47,186 bases of DNA from Azophilus sp964348115. GTDB lineage: Bacteria; Pseudomonadota; Gammaproteobacteria; Pseudomonadales; Azotimanducaceae. Position 1 is the stretch's first letter. Each line of letters starts with the position of its first letter. The stretch covers positions 1 through 47,186 of the forward strand of contig CAYGBY010000007.1 in NCBI GenBank assembly GCA_964348115.1, read 5' to 3'. The position numbers and the translations under genes were made by a program. Positions 7,680-16,220 of the stretch are shown in pieces. Under the pieces are notes generated by a model that ran no database searches, had not been told where the DNA came from, and saw nothing but the letters and a program-made list of their open reading frames with translations.

Positions 7680-10051
7680 GGGGAAGCGTCCGGGGCAGCC
7701 GCGCCCTCGCCATCCGCAGCCGCCTGGCGAACGACGAACTCGCCGTCGACCCGGCCAATAACAACCTCTCCCGGCGATTGTCCGTCAGCCAACTGGCCAA
7801 GCACATACTCGGCGATCCTGGGCCGCACCGAGCGGGCGATGATTCCATCCAGGAAACGGGCACCCTGGGGCGTAGACTTGACGTGCTGTACCAGCCAGTC
7901 GCGCACATCGCCATCGAAGGTCAGCGACGCGCGGTGGGAGGCCTGATAGGTATCCGCAAGCCGATCTAAGCGCATGCCGGCAATCTTGGCCAGGGTGTCT
8001 TCGCCAAGGGGCCAGAAGGGCACAAGCTGCAGCCGGCCGATGAAGGCGGCCGGAAAATGCTGGGCGAGCGCCCGGCTTAGGGTCTGGTGCAGCGCGTCCT
8101 CAGTGGGGGGCGGGTCGGCCGCGGCCGCCTTTTCAACCACCCTGTCCCCGGCGTTCGAGGTTAGGATGATCAACGCGTTGGAGAAATCCGCCTCGATGCC
8201 CTCCGCATCCTCCATCCAGCCGCGGTCCAGCACCTGGTAGAGCATCTCGATCACGTCGGCGTGTGCTTTTTCGATCTCGTCGAGCAGCACGACGCAATAG
8301 GGTGTGCGCCGAATGCCCTCGGTCAGCACCCCGCCCTCGCCGTAGCCCACATATCCGGCTGGGGCGCCCTTCAGCCCGGAGACGGTGTGCGCCTCCTGGT
8401 ATTCGGACATGTTGATGGTCAGCAGATGGCCGCCGAACAGCGCATCCGCCAAGGCGTGGGCGGTCTCTGTCTTGCCGACCCCAGACGGGCCGCAGAACAT
8501 CAGCGCACCCACGGGCCGGCGCCGGTCCGACAGGCCCGCCAGGTAGGCGCGCGCCTGGGAGGCGCAGCGGGCCAAGGCTTCATCCTGGCCGACCACCCGT
8601 TCGCCGAGCGTCTGCTCCAAGCGCACGGCCAGCTTGCCCACATCAGACAACATGCCACCCACGGGAACGCCGGTGAGGTCCGAGACCACTGCGGCGACAT
8701 CGTCCTCGGTGACCGTAACCGTCTCCGCCGCCTCGGTGCCGGTTGTCGCCTCGCCCTCGGACTCGGCGGCGGCTTCTTCGGTCGCTTCCGGATCCGGCGG
8801 TTCAGCATCCTGCCCGGCCGCTTCTGCCTGGTTAATGCGGGCCCGGGCGCAAGCCGAATCGAGCACCACGATGGCCTTGTCGGGCAACTGCCGCCCGACG
8901 ATGTAGCGGCGCGCCAGCGACACTGCCGCCGGCAACACGTTGTCGGCAAACTCGCTGGCGTGGTGCGCGGCCAGGCTCGGTGCCAGCCCGGAGACGATGC
9001 GCAGCGCCTCGTCATCGTCCGGCTCGACGATGCGCACCGGCGCGACGCGGCGCGCCAAGCCGGTATCGGGTTCGATATGGCGACGCCATTCGCGCCAGCC
9101 GCAGGTGCCCAGAATGCGCACGGTGCCGCCGCTTAGGACATTGCGCAGCGCATCGGCACCCCCGCCCTGTTCGTCGAACAGCAGGTGGATGTCGTCAATG
9201 TAGAGAATCATGCCGGCATCGGCAATCTCCCGGACGACCGCCTGGAGACGTTCCTCCAGGGCGCCCCGCACGGCGGCCCCGGCGCGCAGGGCCGAGACGT
9301 CCAGAGACCAAACCGGCGTATCGTGCAGAACTGCGGGCACGGTATCGAGCCGGCGCGCCAGGGCGTCTATGAAGCCGAGTGCGCAGGCGGTCTTGCCGAC
9401 GCCCGACTCACCCACCACCACCACGGAATTTTGCCGGCGCCTAAGCAGAATCGAGGCGATCGCCTGCATCTGCCCATGAAAGCCAATTACTGGATCCAGC
9501 TCGCCAGCCCGGGCGATGGCCACCATGTCCTGACCGTAGCGGGACAACTCCGGAAACTCCCGGTCGGTCGCCTGCGGCGCGGCCAGGGGCGCCTCCGGCC
9601 GTGCCGCCATGTTTAGGCTGGCCAGATCGAGTTGGGCAAACCCTGGCAGGGTGGCCACTAGGCGGGGCCACATATCGCCGCGGCGGGCCAGGGTTTCAAA
9701 GAACCGAATCGGGGTTATCTGGGTGTCGCCATAGTCGTCGAACGACAGTGACCAGGCTTCACGCAGGAGCTGCGCTAGGGACTCGTCGAACGAGGGCAGC
9801 GCCCCGGCGGGGCCACGCGCCTCGCTGGCGACCTGCTCGGCCAGCGCGGACTCGATTGCCGGTGCGTCCACCCGTGCCCGCTCAAGGGCCTTCATCATCT
9901 CGGGGCCAATACCGCGGTCGCGCAGCAGAGACAGCAGAAACAGTTCGATGCTGATGCTGCGCCGCCCGTCCCTAGCCGCGGTATCGGCCGAGGCCTGCAG
10001 CACGCGCCGCCCATCGGCATCGAGATGTTCGTAGAGTCTCCTTAGATTCAA
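7676..10051 (-). CDS. tssH: T6SS AAA+ ATPase TssH (ClpV)
   Basis: ClpV-type ATPase that disassembles contracted TssB/TssC sheaths. It has the N-terminal Clp-N repeat region (residues 1-150), a first AAA+ module with Walker A GESGVGKT (about 212-219) and Walker B ILYIDDIHLL, and a second with GPSGVGKT (about 520-527) and VVLLDEIEKAH. A Clp D2-small domain follows. The linker between modules carries an acidic, alanine/threonine-rich insert (about 405-445) in place of a long coiled coil. At 791 residues it is shorter than typical ClpV (850-900). The start is TTG, supported by AGGAAAGAGC just upstream. Its stop overlaps tssJ. Confidence 0.94.
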   Translation of the reverse strand: MNLRRLYEHLDADGRRVLQASADTAARDGRRSISIELFLLSLLRDRGIGPEMMKALERARVDAPAIESALAEQVASEARGPAGALPSFDESLAQLLREAWSLSFDDYGDTQITPIRFFETLARRGDMWPRLVATLPGFAQLDLASLNMAARPEAPLAAPQATDREFPELSRYGQDMVAIARAGELDPVIGFHGQMQAIASILLRRRQNSVVVVGESGVGKTACALGFIDALARRLDTVPAVLHDTPVWSLDVSALRAGAAVRGALEERLQAVVREIADAGMILYIDDIHLLFDEQGGGADALRNVLSGGTVRILGTCGWREWRRHIEPDTGLARRVAPVRIVEPDDDEALRIVSGLAPSLAAHHASEFADNVLPAAVSLARRYIVGRQLPDKAIVVLDSACARARINQAEAAGQDAEPPDPEATEEAAAESEGEATTGTEAAETVTVTEDDVAAVVSDLTGVPVGGMLSDVGKLAVRLEQTLGERVVGQDEALARCASQARAYLAGLSDRRRPVGALMFCGPSGVGKTETAHALADALFGGHLLTINMSEYQEAHTVSGLKGAPAGYVGYGEGGVLTEGIRRTPYCVVLLDEIEKAHADVIEMLYQVLDRGWMEDAEGIEADFSNALIILTSNAGDRVVEKAAAADPPPTEDALHQTLSRALAQHFPAAFIGRLQLVPFWPLGEDTLAKIAGMRLDRLADTYQASHRASLTFDGDVRDWLVQHVKSTPQGARFLDGIIARSVRPRIAEYVLGQLADGQSPGEVVIGRVDGEFVVRQAAADGEGAAAPDASP

Positions 10052-10117
10052 AGCTCTTTCCTAATGGCCCTAATGGCGGTTTGCCGACGATTCCCCACTA
10101 AGTGCATCGTAAAGTAT

Positions 10118-10220
10118 GTTCGGGTAAAGGCCAAGCAGCCGCATAGGCACCGGTCGGTCTTGTCTGGCGCGCGCCGCGCCACGTTCGGGTAAACGCCAAG
10201 CAGCCGAGCAGCCGCATAGG
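10118..10220. repeat. Two imperfect direct repeats in the tssG-tssH gap
   Basis: The ~200-bp gap between tssG and tssH holds two copies of a 30-bp sequence beginning GTTCGGGTAAA and ending CATAGG, at 10,118-10,147 and 10,183-10,220. The second copy carries an extra 8-bp AGCAGCCG duplication. No gene is visible in the gap. The role is unknown; it could be an mRNA structure or a recombination scar. Confidence 0.6.
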
Positions 10221-10248
10221 GGCGCTGTGCACCCTGGTTGCCCCCTGG

Positions 10249-11484
10249 CTAGCCATGCAGGGGCAAACGCACTGGATGCGCGGCCGGGCCCAGCACGGCT
10301 AGGCCGCCGAAGGCCGCCGGACCGCCAAGAATGGCCGGCGGGGCATTGGTTGCAGCCAGCTCCAGATAAATGCGGACGCTGTGCGAGAGGCCGCCAATAT
10401 AGGATTGGCACAGTAGGAACAGGGAGCGGCGCCGGACCGCGCTCCAGCCCCATTCCTGGGCGCGGGTCTCTTCGCCGCCGTCGATGACCACGGCGACACC
10501 GGCGGCCGGCAGTTCGCAGGAAGCACCCAGAATGCGACCGATGTGGGCACCCACCCGACTTGGACGCAACACCGTCACCCGGGCACCGGAGAACTCCTCC
10601 ACGGTGGCTGGCAGGCCGGTGAACGCCGACACCAAGGTCGCTAGCCCGGCCGCCGAAACCGGGCCGACGAACAGCCCGGCCAGGCCAATGGCGCCATCGG
10701 GCTCGGCCGCGGAGGGAATGGACAAGACCCCGCCGGGCACCGCCTCCAGGGGCGCCGAGCGGCCAACCAGCTCGGCGACTAGCCTGAGCGCTTCGATGCG
10801 TCCGCCGGTGGCCAGGGCGAAGGCGGCGTTGTTGCGCGCCTCCGCAATCTCCAACGCCTGCATGAAGCGATCACCCGGCCCGTCGAGCCAAGCCGCCAGC
10901 GCCCCGCGGCCAGGTGGCCGGCTATCCCGGACGATGCGGGCGACATCCGACGACGGCAGGGAAGTTCCGGTGGCGACCAATCCGGGCGCGGAAAGAATCA
11001 GATCCACCCGCCCCTCTTCAAAGGCCACATCCTCGATCTCCGCTCCGGAAAACCTGAGCGTGGGCCGCGAACGGTACATGAGCCCGCGCAGGGCGCTGCT
11101 AGCGCCGCGCAGCACCCAGCGCAGAATGGCGACCGCCGACCACAGGCGCCAGCGGTGGGGGTGCAGCAGCAGATCCTGGGCCAGGGGATGCGCCGCACCA
11201 TCGTCCATCTCAGCGGCCTGCACCACCCCGGCTTTCTGATCGTCTGCTTCAACGGCCCGCACCGCCCTTGCTTCCTGATCGTCCGCCTCAGAGACCCGTG
11301 CCACCCCTGCTCCCTGATCGTCCGCCTCAGCGGCCTGCGCCACCCCTGCTTCCGGATCGTCCGCCTCAGCGGCCTGCACCACCCCGGCTTCCTGAGAACC
11401 CCCGTCCGCATCCGGCATGGACAAGGCGTCGGGCCGTTCCGCAGCTTCCCCGTCCCGCTGCCGCAGTTCGACATCAGTCGCCAC
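10249..11484 (-). CDS. tssG: T6SS baseplate protein TssG with repeat extension
   Basis: TssG (ImpH/VasB) forms the baseplate wedge with TssF. From about residue 95 the family pattern is visible: HPHRWRLWSAVAILRW near the N-terminus of the core, RPTLRFSGAEIEDV, then FMQALEIAEARNN and the GIIGPVS-like region GLFVGPVSAAGLATLV. I place the start at a GTG (11,484) whose reading overlaps the tssF stop by 11 nt; the longer open frame would run 68 nt into tssF. Before the core lies an unusual ~85-residue acidic extension containing five 13-residue repeats. That explains the ~411-residue length against the usual 330-360. Confidence 0.85.
   Translation of the reverse strand: MATDVELRQRDGEAAERPDALSMPDADGGSQEAGVVQAAEADDPEAGVAQAAEADDQGAGVARVSEADDQEARAVRAVEADDQKAGVVQAAEMDDGAAHPLAQDLLLHPHRWRLWSAVAILRWVLRGASSALRGLMYRSRPTLRFSGAEIEDVAFEEGRVDLILSAPGLVATGTSLPSSDVARIVRDSRPPGRGALAAWLDGPGDRFMQALEIAEARNNAAFALATGGRIEALRLVAELVGRSAPLEAVPGGVLSIPSAAEPDGAIGLAGLFVGPVSAAGLATLVSAFTGLPATVEEFSGARVTVLRPSRVGAHIGRILGASCELPAAGVAVVIDGGEETRAQEWGWSAVRRRSLFLLCQSYIGGLSHSVRIYLELAATNAPPAILGGPAAFGGLAVLGPAAHPVRLPLHG
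11197..11391 (-). repeat. Five 39-bp coding tandem repeats in tssG
   Basis: Five tandem 39-bp units encode 13-residue repeats of the type EAGVVQAAEADDQ (variants GAGVARVSEADDQ, EARAVRAVEADDQ, KAGVVQAAEMDDG). They make an acidic, alanine/valine-rich N-terminal extension of TssG, probably helical or disordered. The DNA repeats are similar enough to change copy number by slippage. Confidence 0.85.
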
Positions 11485-13099
11485 TGATGGCCACCTCTTC
11501 GATCCGGTTGATGCCGCGCTGGCTTTCGAATAGCTGGGCAAGGATTCGCTTGACCATCGCCCGGCTAGTGGTGGGATGGCTGTGCGCCTCGTAGGAAATC
11601 GCCACCGCCACGCCCGGCTGCGGCTGGCCGCGGCGTAGCGCCGTCACCGGGTGCAGGGCGGCGCGACCAACGCCGTTGATCCAGCCAGCCCGCTCGGCAC
11701 CTGGAAAGCGCTTTAGATATTCGTGCAGCATGCCGCGGCGCGCCTCGGCCATCAGCCCCACCATGCTGCTCTGCAGGTAACCGATCATCGTCTCCATGGC
11801 GGCTGCGCCCGCCAGTGCCGGACGAAAGATCGAGGGTGCACAGGCCAGCACGCCATGCCAATTGCCGAGGCCCTCCACCGCGGTGAGCCTGGCCCCAATG
11901 CGCAGGTGCTGAGCGATGTCGCGGTTGCTGGCCAGGACGCTCGCCGTGGCCAAAAGGCGCATGCGGCCCAGGCTGCTGTAGTCCAGCCCGCGAAAGTACA
12001 GCAGCACCTCGCCACCCGTTCGGGACTGATTGCGGCGCACGCCCCAACGAACCTTGGTGCCGCGCACTTCGCCGAGGGCGACCACCGGGTCGAGGCGCTG
12101 CGGCCGGGCGGCCCCGGAACTGTATAGGTCCACCGCCTCTACCGAATGGCACTCCACGGTGCGGTAGCGCAGCGCATCCACCCGCACCGGATACTCCAGA
12201 CGGCGCCCCTCCACATCGATAGGTGTGGCGCCGGAGCGCCACAGGTTGATCACGGGAACCCGATTGACCGTGATCAAATCCGCCGGCAGGGACTCCGGCA
12301 GGGCGATCGGCCGGTTGAAGCGGAAGCGAATTTCCGCGCCCGGTGCCAGCGCATCGCCCGGCAGAGAAACAAAGCGGAACTTTTCTGGAAAGGAAAGAAA
12401 CTCGGTGACGACGCGATGGGCCGGGTGCATTGCCGGACGCGCCGGCAATGCCGATTCTTCGTTGGTGAAGCCGTGCACCCGCAGAGCGGCAACGGGAACG
12501 CGGGGCGTTCCTTCGCCGTCCGGCGGTGCCACCTCGATGGCGACCAGGGATTCCGCAAAGGCGTCCATCAGCACGGCGGCGGTTCGTTCGTTGTTGCCTA
12601 GACACAGCAACAGGCGCGGCGGCGGCTGGCCGACCAGGCGTACGCCGATACCGTCGGCGGCGGCACCGGTGCGGTCGAGGCGGCGCAGGCGAAGCCCTAG
12701 GGGCGCGGTACTCGTCGCCATCGTGGTGCTGAAGCACGCCAGTGCGCCCCCGCCCAGGGCGCAGTCAAAACGGGTGCCGCGCGGCACCAGTTGTTCCTCC
12801 CGCCCGCCCTGAAGCTGCATCAGGGCCATGCTGGGCACTGGCTCCACCAGCGCCGGCGCCATGACAGACAGCATGGCCAGGGGCAGTTCCGTGGCTTTGC
12901 TTTCGATCATCAGCCGAATGCGGGCGGCGAGGAAGGCGGCGCTCTCCACAACCCGCTCGACATGAGGATCGCGCGAGCGGCGCGAACCGATGTCCAGCCG
13001 TGCGGCGATGTCGGGATAGGCTAGCGCGAAATCCCGCCCGTGGGTGCGCAACGCCTCCAGTTCGTCGACATAGGCAGCAAGTAGATCATTGTCTATCAT
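11474..13099 (-). CDS. tssF: T6SS baseplate protein TssF
   Basis: TssF (ImpG/VasA), the largest wedge protein of the baseplate. The start LLAAYVDELEALRTHGRDFA fits the family pattern, with YPDIAARLDIGSRRSRDPHVERVVESAAFL following. Further on come a central beta-rich part (RFRFNRPIALPESLPADLI) and a C-terminal HYLN-like domain. Its 541 residues are somewhat short against the usual 590-620. The ATG at 13,099 is followed immediately by a natural TssF N-terminus. No strong Shine-Dalgarno is present. The 3' end overlaps the start of tssG. Confidence 0.93.
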   Translation of the reverse strand: MIDNDLLAAYVDELEALRTHGRDFALAYPDIAARLDIGSRRSRDPHVERVVESAAFLAARIRLMIESKATELPLAMLSVMAPALVEPVPSMALMQLQGGREEQLVPRGTRFDCALGGGALACFSTTMATSTAPLGLRLRRLDRTGAAADGIGVRLVGQPPPRLLLCLGNNERTAAVLMDAFAESLVAIEVAPPDGEGTPRVPVAALRVHGFTNEESALPARPAMHPAHRVVTEFLSFPEKFRFVSLPGDALAPGAEIRFRFNRPIALPESLPADLITVNRVPVINLWRSGATPIDVEGRRLEYPVRVDALRYRTVECHSVEAVDLYSSGAARPQRLDPVVALGEVRGTKVRWGVRRNQSRTGGEVLLYFRGLDYSSLGRMRLLATASVLASNRDIAQHLRIGARLTAVEGLGNWHGVLACAPSIFRPALAGAAAMETMIGYLQSSMVGLMAEARRGMLHEYLKRFPGAERAGWINGVGRAALHPVTALRRGQPQPGVAVAISYEAHSHPTTSRAMVKRILAQLFESQRGINRIEEVAISGD

Positions 13100-13104
13100 C
13101 GGCG

Positions 13105-13172
13105 GTCAGACCCTGTGACCCGGCGGCCGGCGGTGGAAGTCAGACCTTGCGACGCAGCGACCGGCGGTGGAA
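13105..13172. repeat. 34-bp tandem duplication upstream of tssF
   Basis: Two adjacent 34-bp copies (13,105-13,138 and 13,139-13,172), each starting GTCAGACC and ending CGGCGGTGGAA, differ at about five positions. They sit in the ~240-bp gap between tssE and tssF, directly upstream of the tssF start on the minus strand. I see no gene in this gap. Confidence 0.65.
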
Positions 13173-13337
13173 GCCCGGCGCGGCACCGGGACCCGGTCGC
13201 GCACGGCACGATGCTGAAAATTCGTCCGGGCGTGTGTCTATTCTCCGTTCGAACCGCTCGCGCACCGCGCGAGGCAGAGCACCGCTCCACTAATGCGAGA
13301 TTATCCCGCACGTTTGAGCGACGAACGGCACCATTCC

Positions 13338-13778
13338 TCATTGGCGGCCACCGATAACGGTCACGTCCGCGCCAAGCGCGCCCCCCGGGCGTGGGGACAT
13401 GATGCGCAACAGCACGCCGTCGTCTTCAAGTTGCTCCAAACGCGCCTCTAGGTTGAAGGCGAAGTCCACGGTTCCTGGGATTGGCGTTACCCGCACATCC
13501 GTCAGCCGGGGTTCAAAGCGTTCAATGACTTTTTCGATCAGGAGGGCAACCTCTTGGCGGTCCTTCTCTGAATTGGGCGCCAGCCCAGCCATGCCCGGAA
13601 GGCCCCAACCGAGGACGCCCGGCACCCGACCGGGCAGCGTGCGCCGGGCACCAAGAATGTCGGCGATGTCCCGCGCTAGTCCAGCCAGCCCGGTCGGCCG
13701 GTTTGATTCAAAACGATCAAACAAGGGCGTCAGCAGCGATTCCGCCGCCACTTGATTCGGCTGCAGTCGTCTGACCAT
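13338..13778 (-). CDS. tssE: T6SS baseplate protein TssE (gp25-like)
   Basis: TssE belongs to the T4 gp25/GPW lysozyme-like baseplate family that nucleates the sheath. Visible family features are LLTPLFDRFE near the N-terminus, LARDIADILGARR, the GVLGWGLPGMAGL segment and the C-terminal IERFEPRLTDVRV motif, which carries the conserved EPR element. Its 146 residues are typical. It is the first gene of the tssE-F-G-H-J-K-L-M-A run, with a MITE-like element about 100 bp upstream. Its promoter should lie in that AT-rich stretch. Confidence 0.93.
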   Translation of the reverse strand: MVRRLQPNQVAAESLLTPLFDRFESNRPTGLAGLARDIADILGARRTLPGRVPGVLGWGLPGMAGLAPNSEKDRQEVALLIEKVIERFEPRLTDVRVTPIPGTVDFAFNLEARLEQLEDDGVLLRIMSPRPGGALGADVTVIGGRQ

Positions 13779-13880
13779 GAACCCAAACCCCCCGCCAAGA
13801 GCGAACTGCTATAGTCACCAATAGCCTAGTGCGATGCAAGAGCCGGGGGGTAGTGGCCGGGACCATCCCAAAGTCGCCTA

Positions 13881-14011
13881 CTAGCAGCCTGTCAGGCTTA
13901 GATACTTTGAATATCGCAACTTATTGAAATATATGGGATTTTACTTTTAGTGCGAAAAACCGGATTCCTTATAAATCAAACACTTGGCTACAAAGTCCGA
14001 CAGGCTCCTAG
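13881..14011. mobile_element. Small AT-rich element with terminal inverted repeats (MITE-like)
   Basis: A 131-bp segment has near-perfect ends. CTAGCAGCCTGTC at 13,881-13,893 pairs with GACAGGCTCCTAG at 13,999-14,011 (12 of 13), and looser matching extends to about 19 bp. The inside is markedly AT-rich compared with the flanking operon and has no gene. This looks like a non-autonomous transposable element in the promoter region of tssE. The rest of the gap to 14,288 shows no convincing gene; the open frames there have no recognisable protein. Confidence 0.5.
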
Positions 14012-14288
14012 CCCTCGGCAAAGCCCTACATAGATGTTTTGCGAACATTTTTCGGAAAACTCAGCAATATTCTGTGGCATCTAATGGCCTTCTGAGCAAT
14101 TTTCTTTCAAGAGCGAACATTTTGGGATGGCCCTGGGGGTGGTGGCTCTGTTTGAATTCCGGCTGTGTCGAACTCCATGTGGGACCTGGCCGATCAAAGC
14201 GGACCCGCGCGGGGGGATGCCTCTACGGACTAGGGGCGTCGTCCACATCGTCTGCTTCGATTGTGTTGGTCCTGCCGTGAAGCTCCTG

Positions 14289-15446
14289 CTACCGGCGGAG
14301 CCCGGCGGTCGGCGGCCGTTCGCCGGTCTTATGCAGGGACGGGGCTTGGCTCGACTGACGCTTGACCGCTTGTGCAAGCGCCCGCGAAACCGGTAGGTGC
14401 GTGGATTCGACCGGCCATCTGGAAAGAAACTTTTCTGCCGTGTCGCGGGCGGGACGAAGCAGCGTTTCCGGCGGAACACGCATTTCCATCGCCAGCCTGG
14501 TAAACGCGCCAATCCCCAGATCCCGCCATTGCTTGGCACCACCAAGACGCAACGCCATTTCGTCATCGGGAACATAGGGGGCGGTGGACAGCAGGTCGTA
14601 AGCCGGGGACAGGGCAGGCCGGGTTGGATCGTTGTAGACCAGTGACCAGTTTTTCAGGTGCATGTCACCATTGCCGACCAAGATGGTCAGCATCAAGCGT
14701 CGGGCAAATTGATCCACCGCCTCTGATTCGCACAATGAGGCAAGAACCCTGCCTATGTGGCTGTAGTTGTATCCTTCGTACTTGCGGTCCGGGCGCACCC
14801 CGAAGACTTGGGCAAAATCCTCCGTATGGATCCGACGACCGTCGCTTTCCCGGTCAAAGCGGCGCACTGCGAGGGCATGCCTCCCGCGAAAGGAATCTTG
14901 AGCCATTTCGGCGGGAAGACCTGCCACGCTGGAGACCGAAACCAAACGGACATCCGGAACCTCAATTCCGACAAGACGCGCCATGGACATTATGGAGAAT
15001 TCGTTTTCGGGCACGTTTTCATGGTGCACCGACGGCAATTTGAGTATCCAGTCTCCTCCCATACCGCTTGCCGGTATGGTCAAGCCGCCCGCTGCGTCCT
15101 CCACAGCGGAGAACTTCAACTGCACTCCGGCCAGCGAGAATTTCAGGCGCCGCTTGTTCGGGGCGTCAGACCTAGGCTCTGCGGAATCTCTGGAAGCCGC
15201 ATCTGCTTCCGGGCGGACGGGGTCGAGAACCACCGCTCCCGGCAGGTCCAGGCCGAGTGCCCGCAGAAGGGGAAAGTCCCGGGTTTCGTTGGCGCCGTTG
15301 AGTTTGGCTAGGTAACGACGTAGCCGCCCCTCCGGCAGCAGGTTGGAAAAGTACGGAGGAGCAACGCGCCCCGTGCTCGGCTGCCGCTTCAGGCCCCCTT
15401 CGGCGTTGGCGGGTGGTGCGGTGAAATGGCCGGGGCGGGCGCCATG
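14289..15446 (-). pseudogene. hipA: HipA-family serine/threonine kinase, 5'-truncated
   Basis: HipA kinases phosphorylate a host translation-related target and are normally neutralised by HipB. The kinase core looks intact: P-loop-like SLAGVQLKFS, nucleotide lysine in WILKLPS, catalytic loop GNGDMHLKNWSL with D, H and N, and the metal-binding LSPAYDLL. In-frame homology continues upstream of the first good start (GTG at 15,233) as TGRVAPPYFSNLLPEGRL and FPLLRALGLDLPGAV. A stop codon then ends the frame after a few more residues, so roughly the first 45 residues of the N-terminal subdomain are missing. No ATG, GTG or TTG precedes 15,233 in this frame. No hipB-like gene is next to it. It is probably a decayed toxin; a short active form from 15,233 is possible. 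Confidence 0.7.
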
Positions 15447-15508
15447 TTAGACTGGCGGCTTGCGGGGAACAGGCTTTGATGGGCATGAACAGACGGGGCT
15501 GCTGACCG

Positions 15509-16078
15509 GTGGAAAGCGACGGTACGGAGCGCTTGCGGCTTTCGGAGTGGGCACGCACCCAGGGCATTTCGCGGATCACCGCCTACCGCATGTTGAAGCG
15601 CGGCATTCTGCCGGTGCCCAGCGAGCGCTCCCCCACCGGCCGGTGGTATGTGCGTGTGCCGGTCAGAGGGTCCGGGCGCAGCGCCATCTACGCCCGGGCC
15701 GCGCCCAGCCCAATACAGGTCGAGGTCATCAACGGCCAGGTGGCGGAAATCTCGGAGTGGATGGCTTTGCGGCACCGCCAGGTATTCACCGTGGTGCGCG
15801 AGATCGCCGAGCCTCTCAACAGCCCATTGCCGCGCTTGGAGCGGCTGCTGGCAGATCGCGACATCATGGAGATTCTGGTGCTAAACCCGGATGTACTGGG
15901 CTTCGGACGCATGTCCCTGCTGATCGCCGCGCTGGCACCCCAACAGCGTTTCATCACCGCCGTCCGCAACCAGGCGTCCGCCCGCCGCGGTGCCGGGGGG
16001 TTCCGCCAAACGGACCTGCAGGCCGCGCAAAACAGCCTGTCCAAGCTGGTGGATGGCCCGCGCCGCCGCCAACGCTGA
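15509..16078 (+). CDS. IS607-type serine recombinase homologue lacking catalytic residues
   Basis: A 189-residue protein aligns end to end with IS607-family TnpA. It has an N-terminal helix-turn-helix (LSEWARTQGISRITAYRML, residues 11-29), the PVPSERSPTGRWYV linker, then a resolvase-like domain beginning SAIYARAAPSP (about 58-68) and continuing through FTVVREIAEPLN and RLERLLADRDIMEILVL. In active enzymes the first motif is YARVSS with the nucleophilic serine; here it is YARAAP. The second motif, DRLxRFG with catalytic arginines, here reads DVLGFG. The protein should bind DNA but not recombine it. It stands alone, opposite in strand to the flanking T6SS genes, with no tnpB-like partner. A domesticated regulator is my reading. 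The start is GTG; an in-frame stop just upstream rules out a longer one. Confidence 0.75.
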   Translation: MESDGTERLRLSEWARTQGISRITAYRMLKRGILPVPSERSPTGRWYVRVPVRGSGRSAIYARAAPSPIQVEVINGQVAEISEWMALRHRQVFTVVREIAEPLNSPLPRLERLLADRDIMEILVLNPDVLGFGRMSLLIAALAPQQRFITAVRNQASARRGAGGFRQTDLQAAQNSLSKLVDGPRRRQR

Positions 16079-16092
16079 ACGACAGGCGATAA

Positions 16093-16217
16093 AGCCTTCA
16101 GCCTGGGGAGCGCGAGGGGGCTGCCCCTCGCATGCAAGAGCCCTCAGCCGGGGAGCGCGAGGGGCCTGCCCCTCGCATGCAAGAGCCCTCAGCCGGGAAG
16201 CGTGAGGGGGCATCCCA
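16093..16217. repeat. 45-bp tandem repeats with GC hairpins between convergent genes
   Basis: About 2.7 copies of a 45-46 bp unit (16,093-16,138; 16,139-16,183; 16,184-16,217). Copies 1 and 2 contain a near-perfect hairpin; copy 2 reads GCGAGGGGC-CT-GCCCCTCGC. The repeats sit between two convergent stop codons, where a bidirectional terminator would be expected, but no clear U-tract is present. Confidence 0.75.
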
Positions 16218-16220
16218 GGT

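Noticed and set aside
11197..11391. Possible CRISPR array
   Set aside because: The repeats are contiguous 39-bp coding units without spacers, inside tssG.
13096..13341. 81-codon minus-strand frame between tssE and tssF
   Set aside because: Arg-rich, covers the tandem duplication, and has no recognisable features.
13984..14396. Two plus-strand frames between the MITE-like element and hipA
   Set aside because: No family likeness; one begins inside the MITE-like element and the other runs into hipA antisense.
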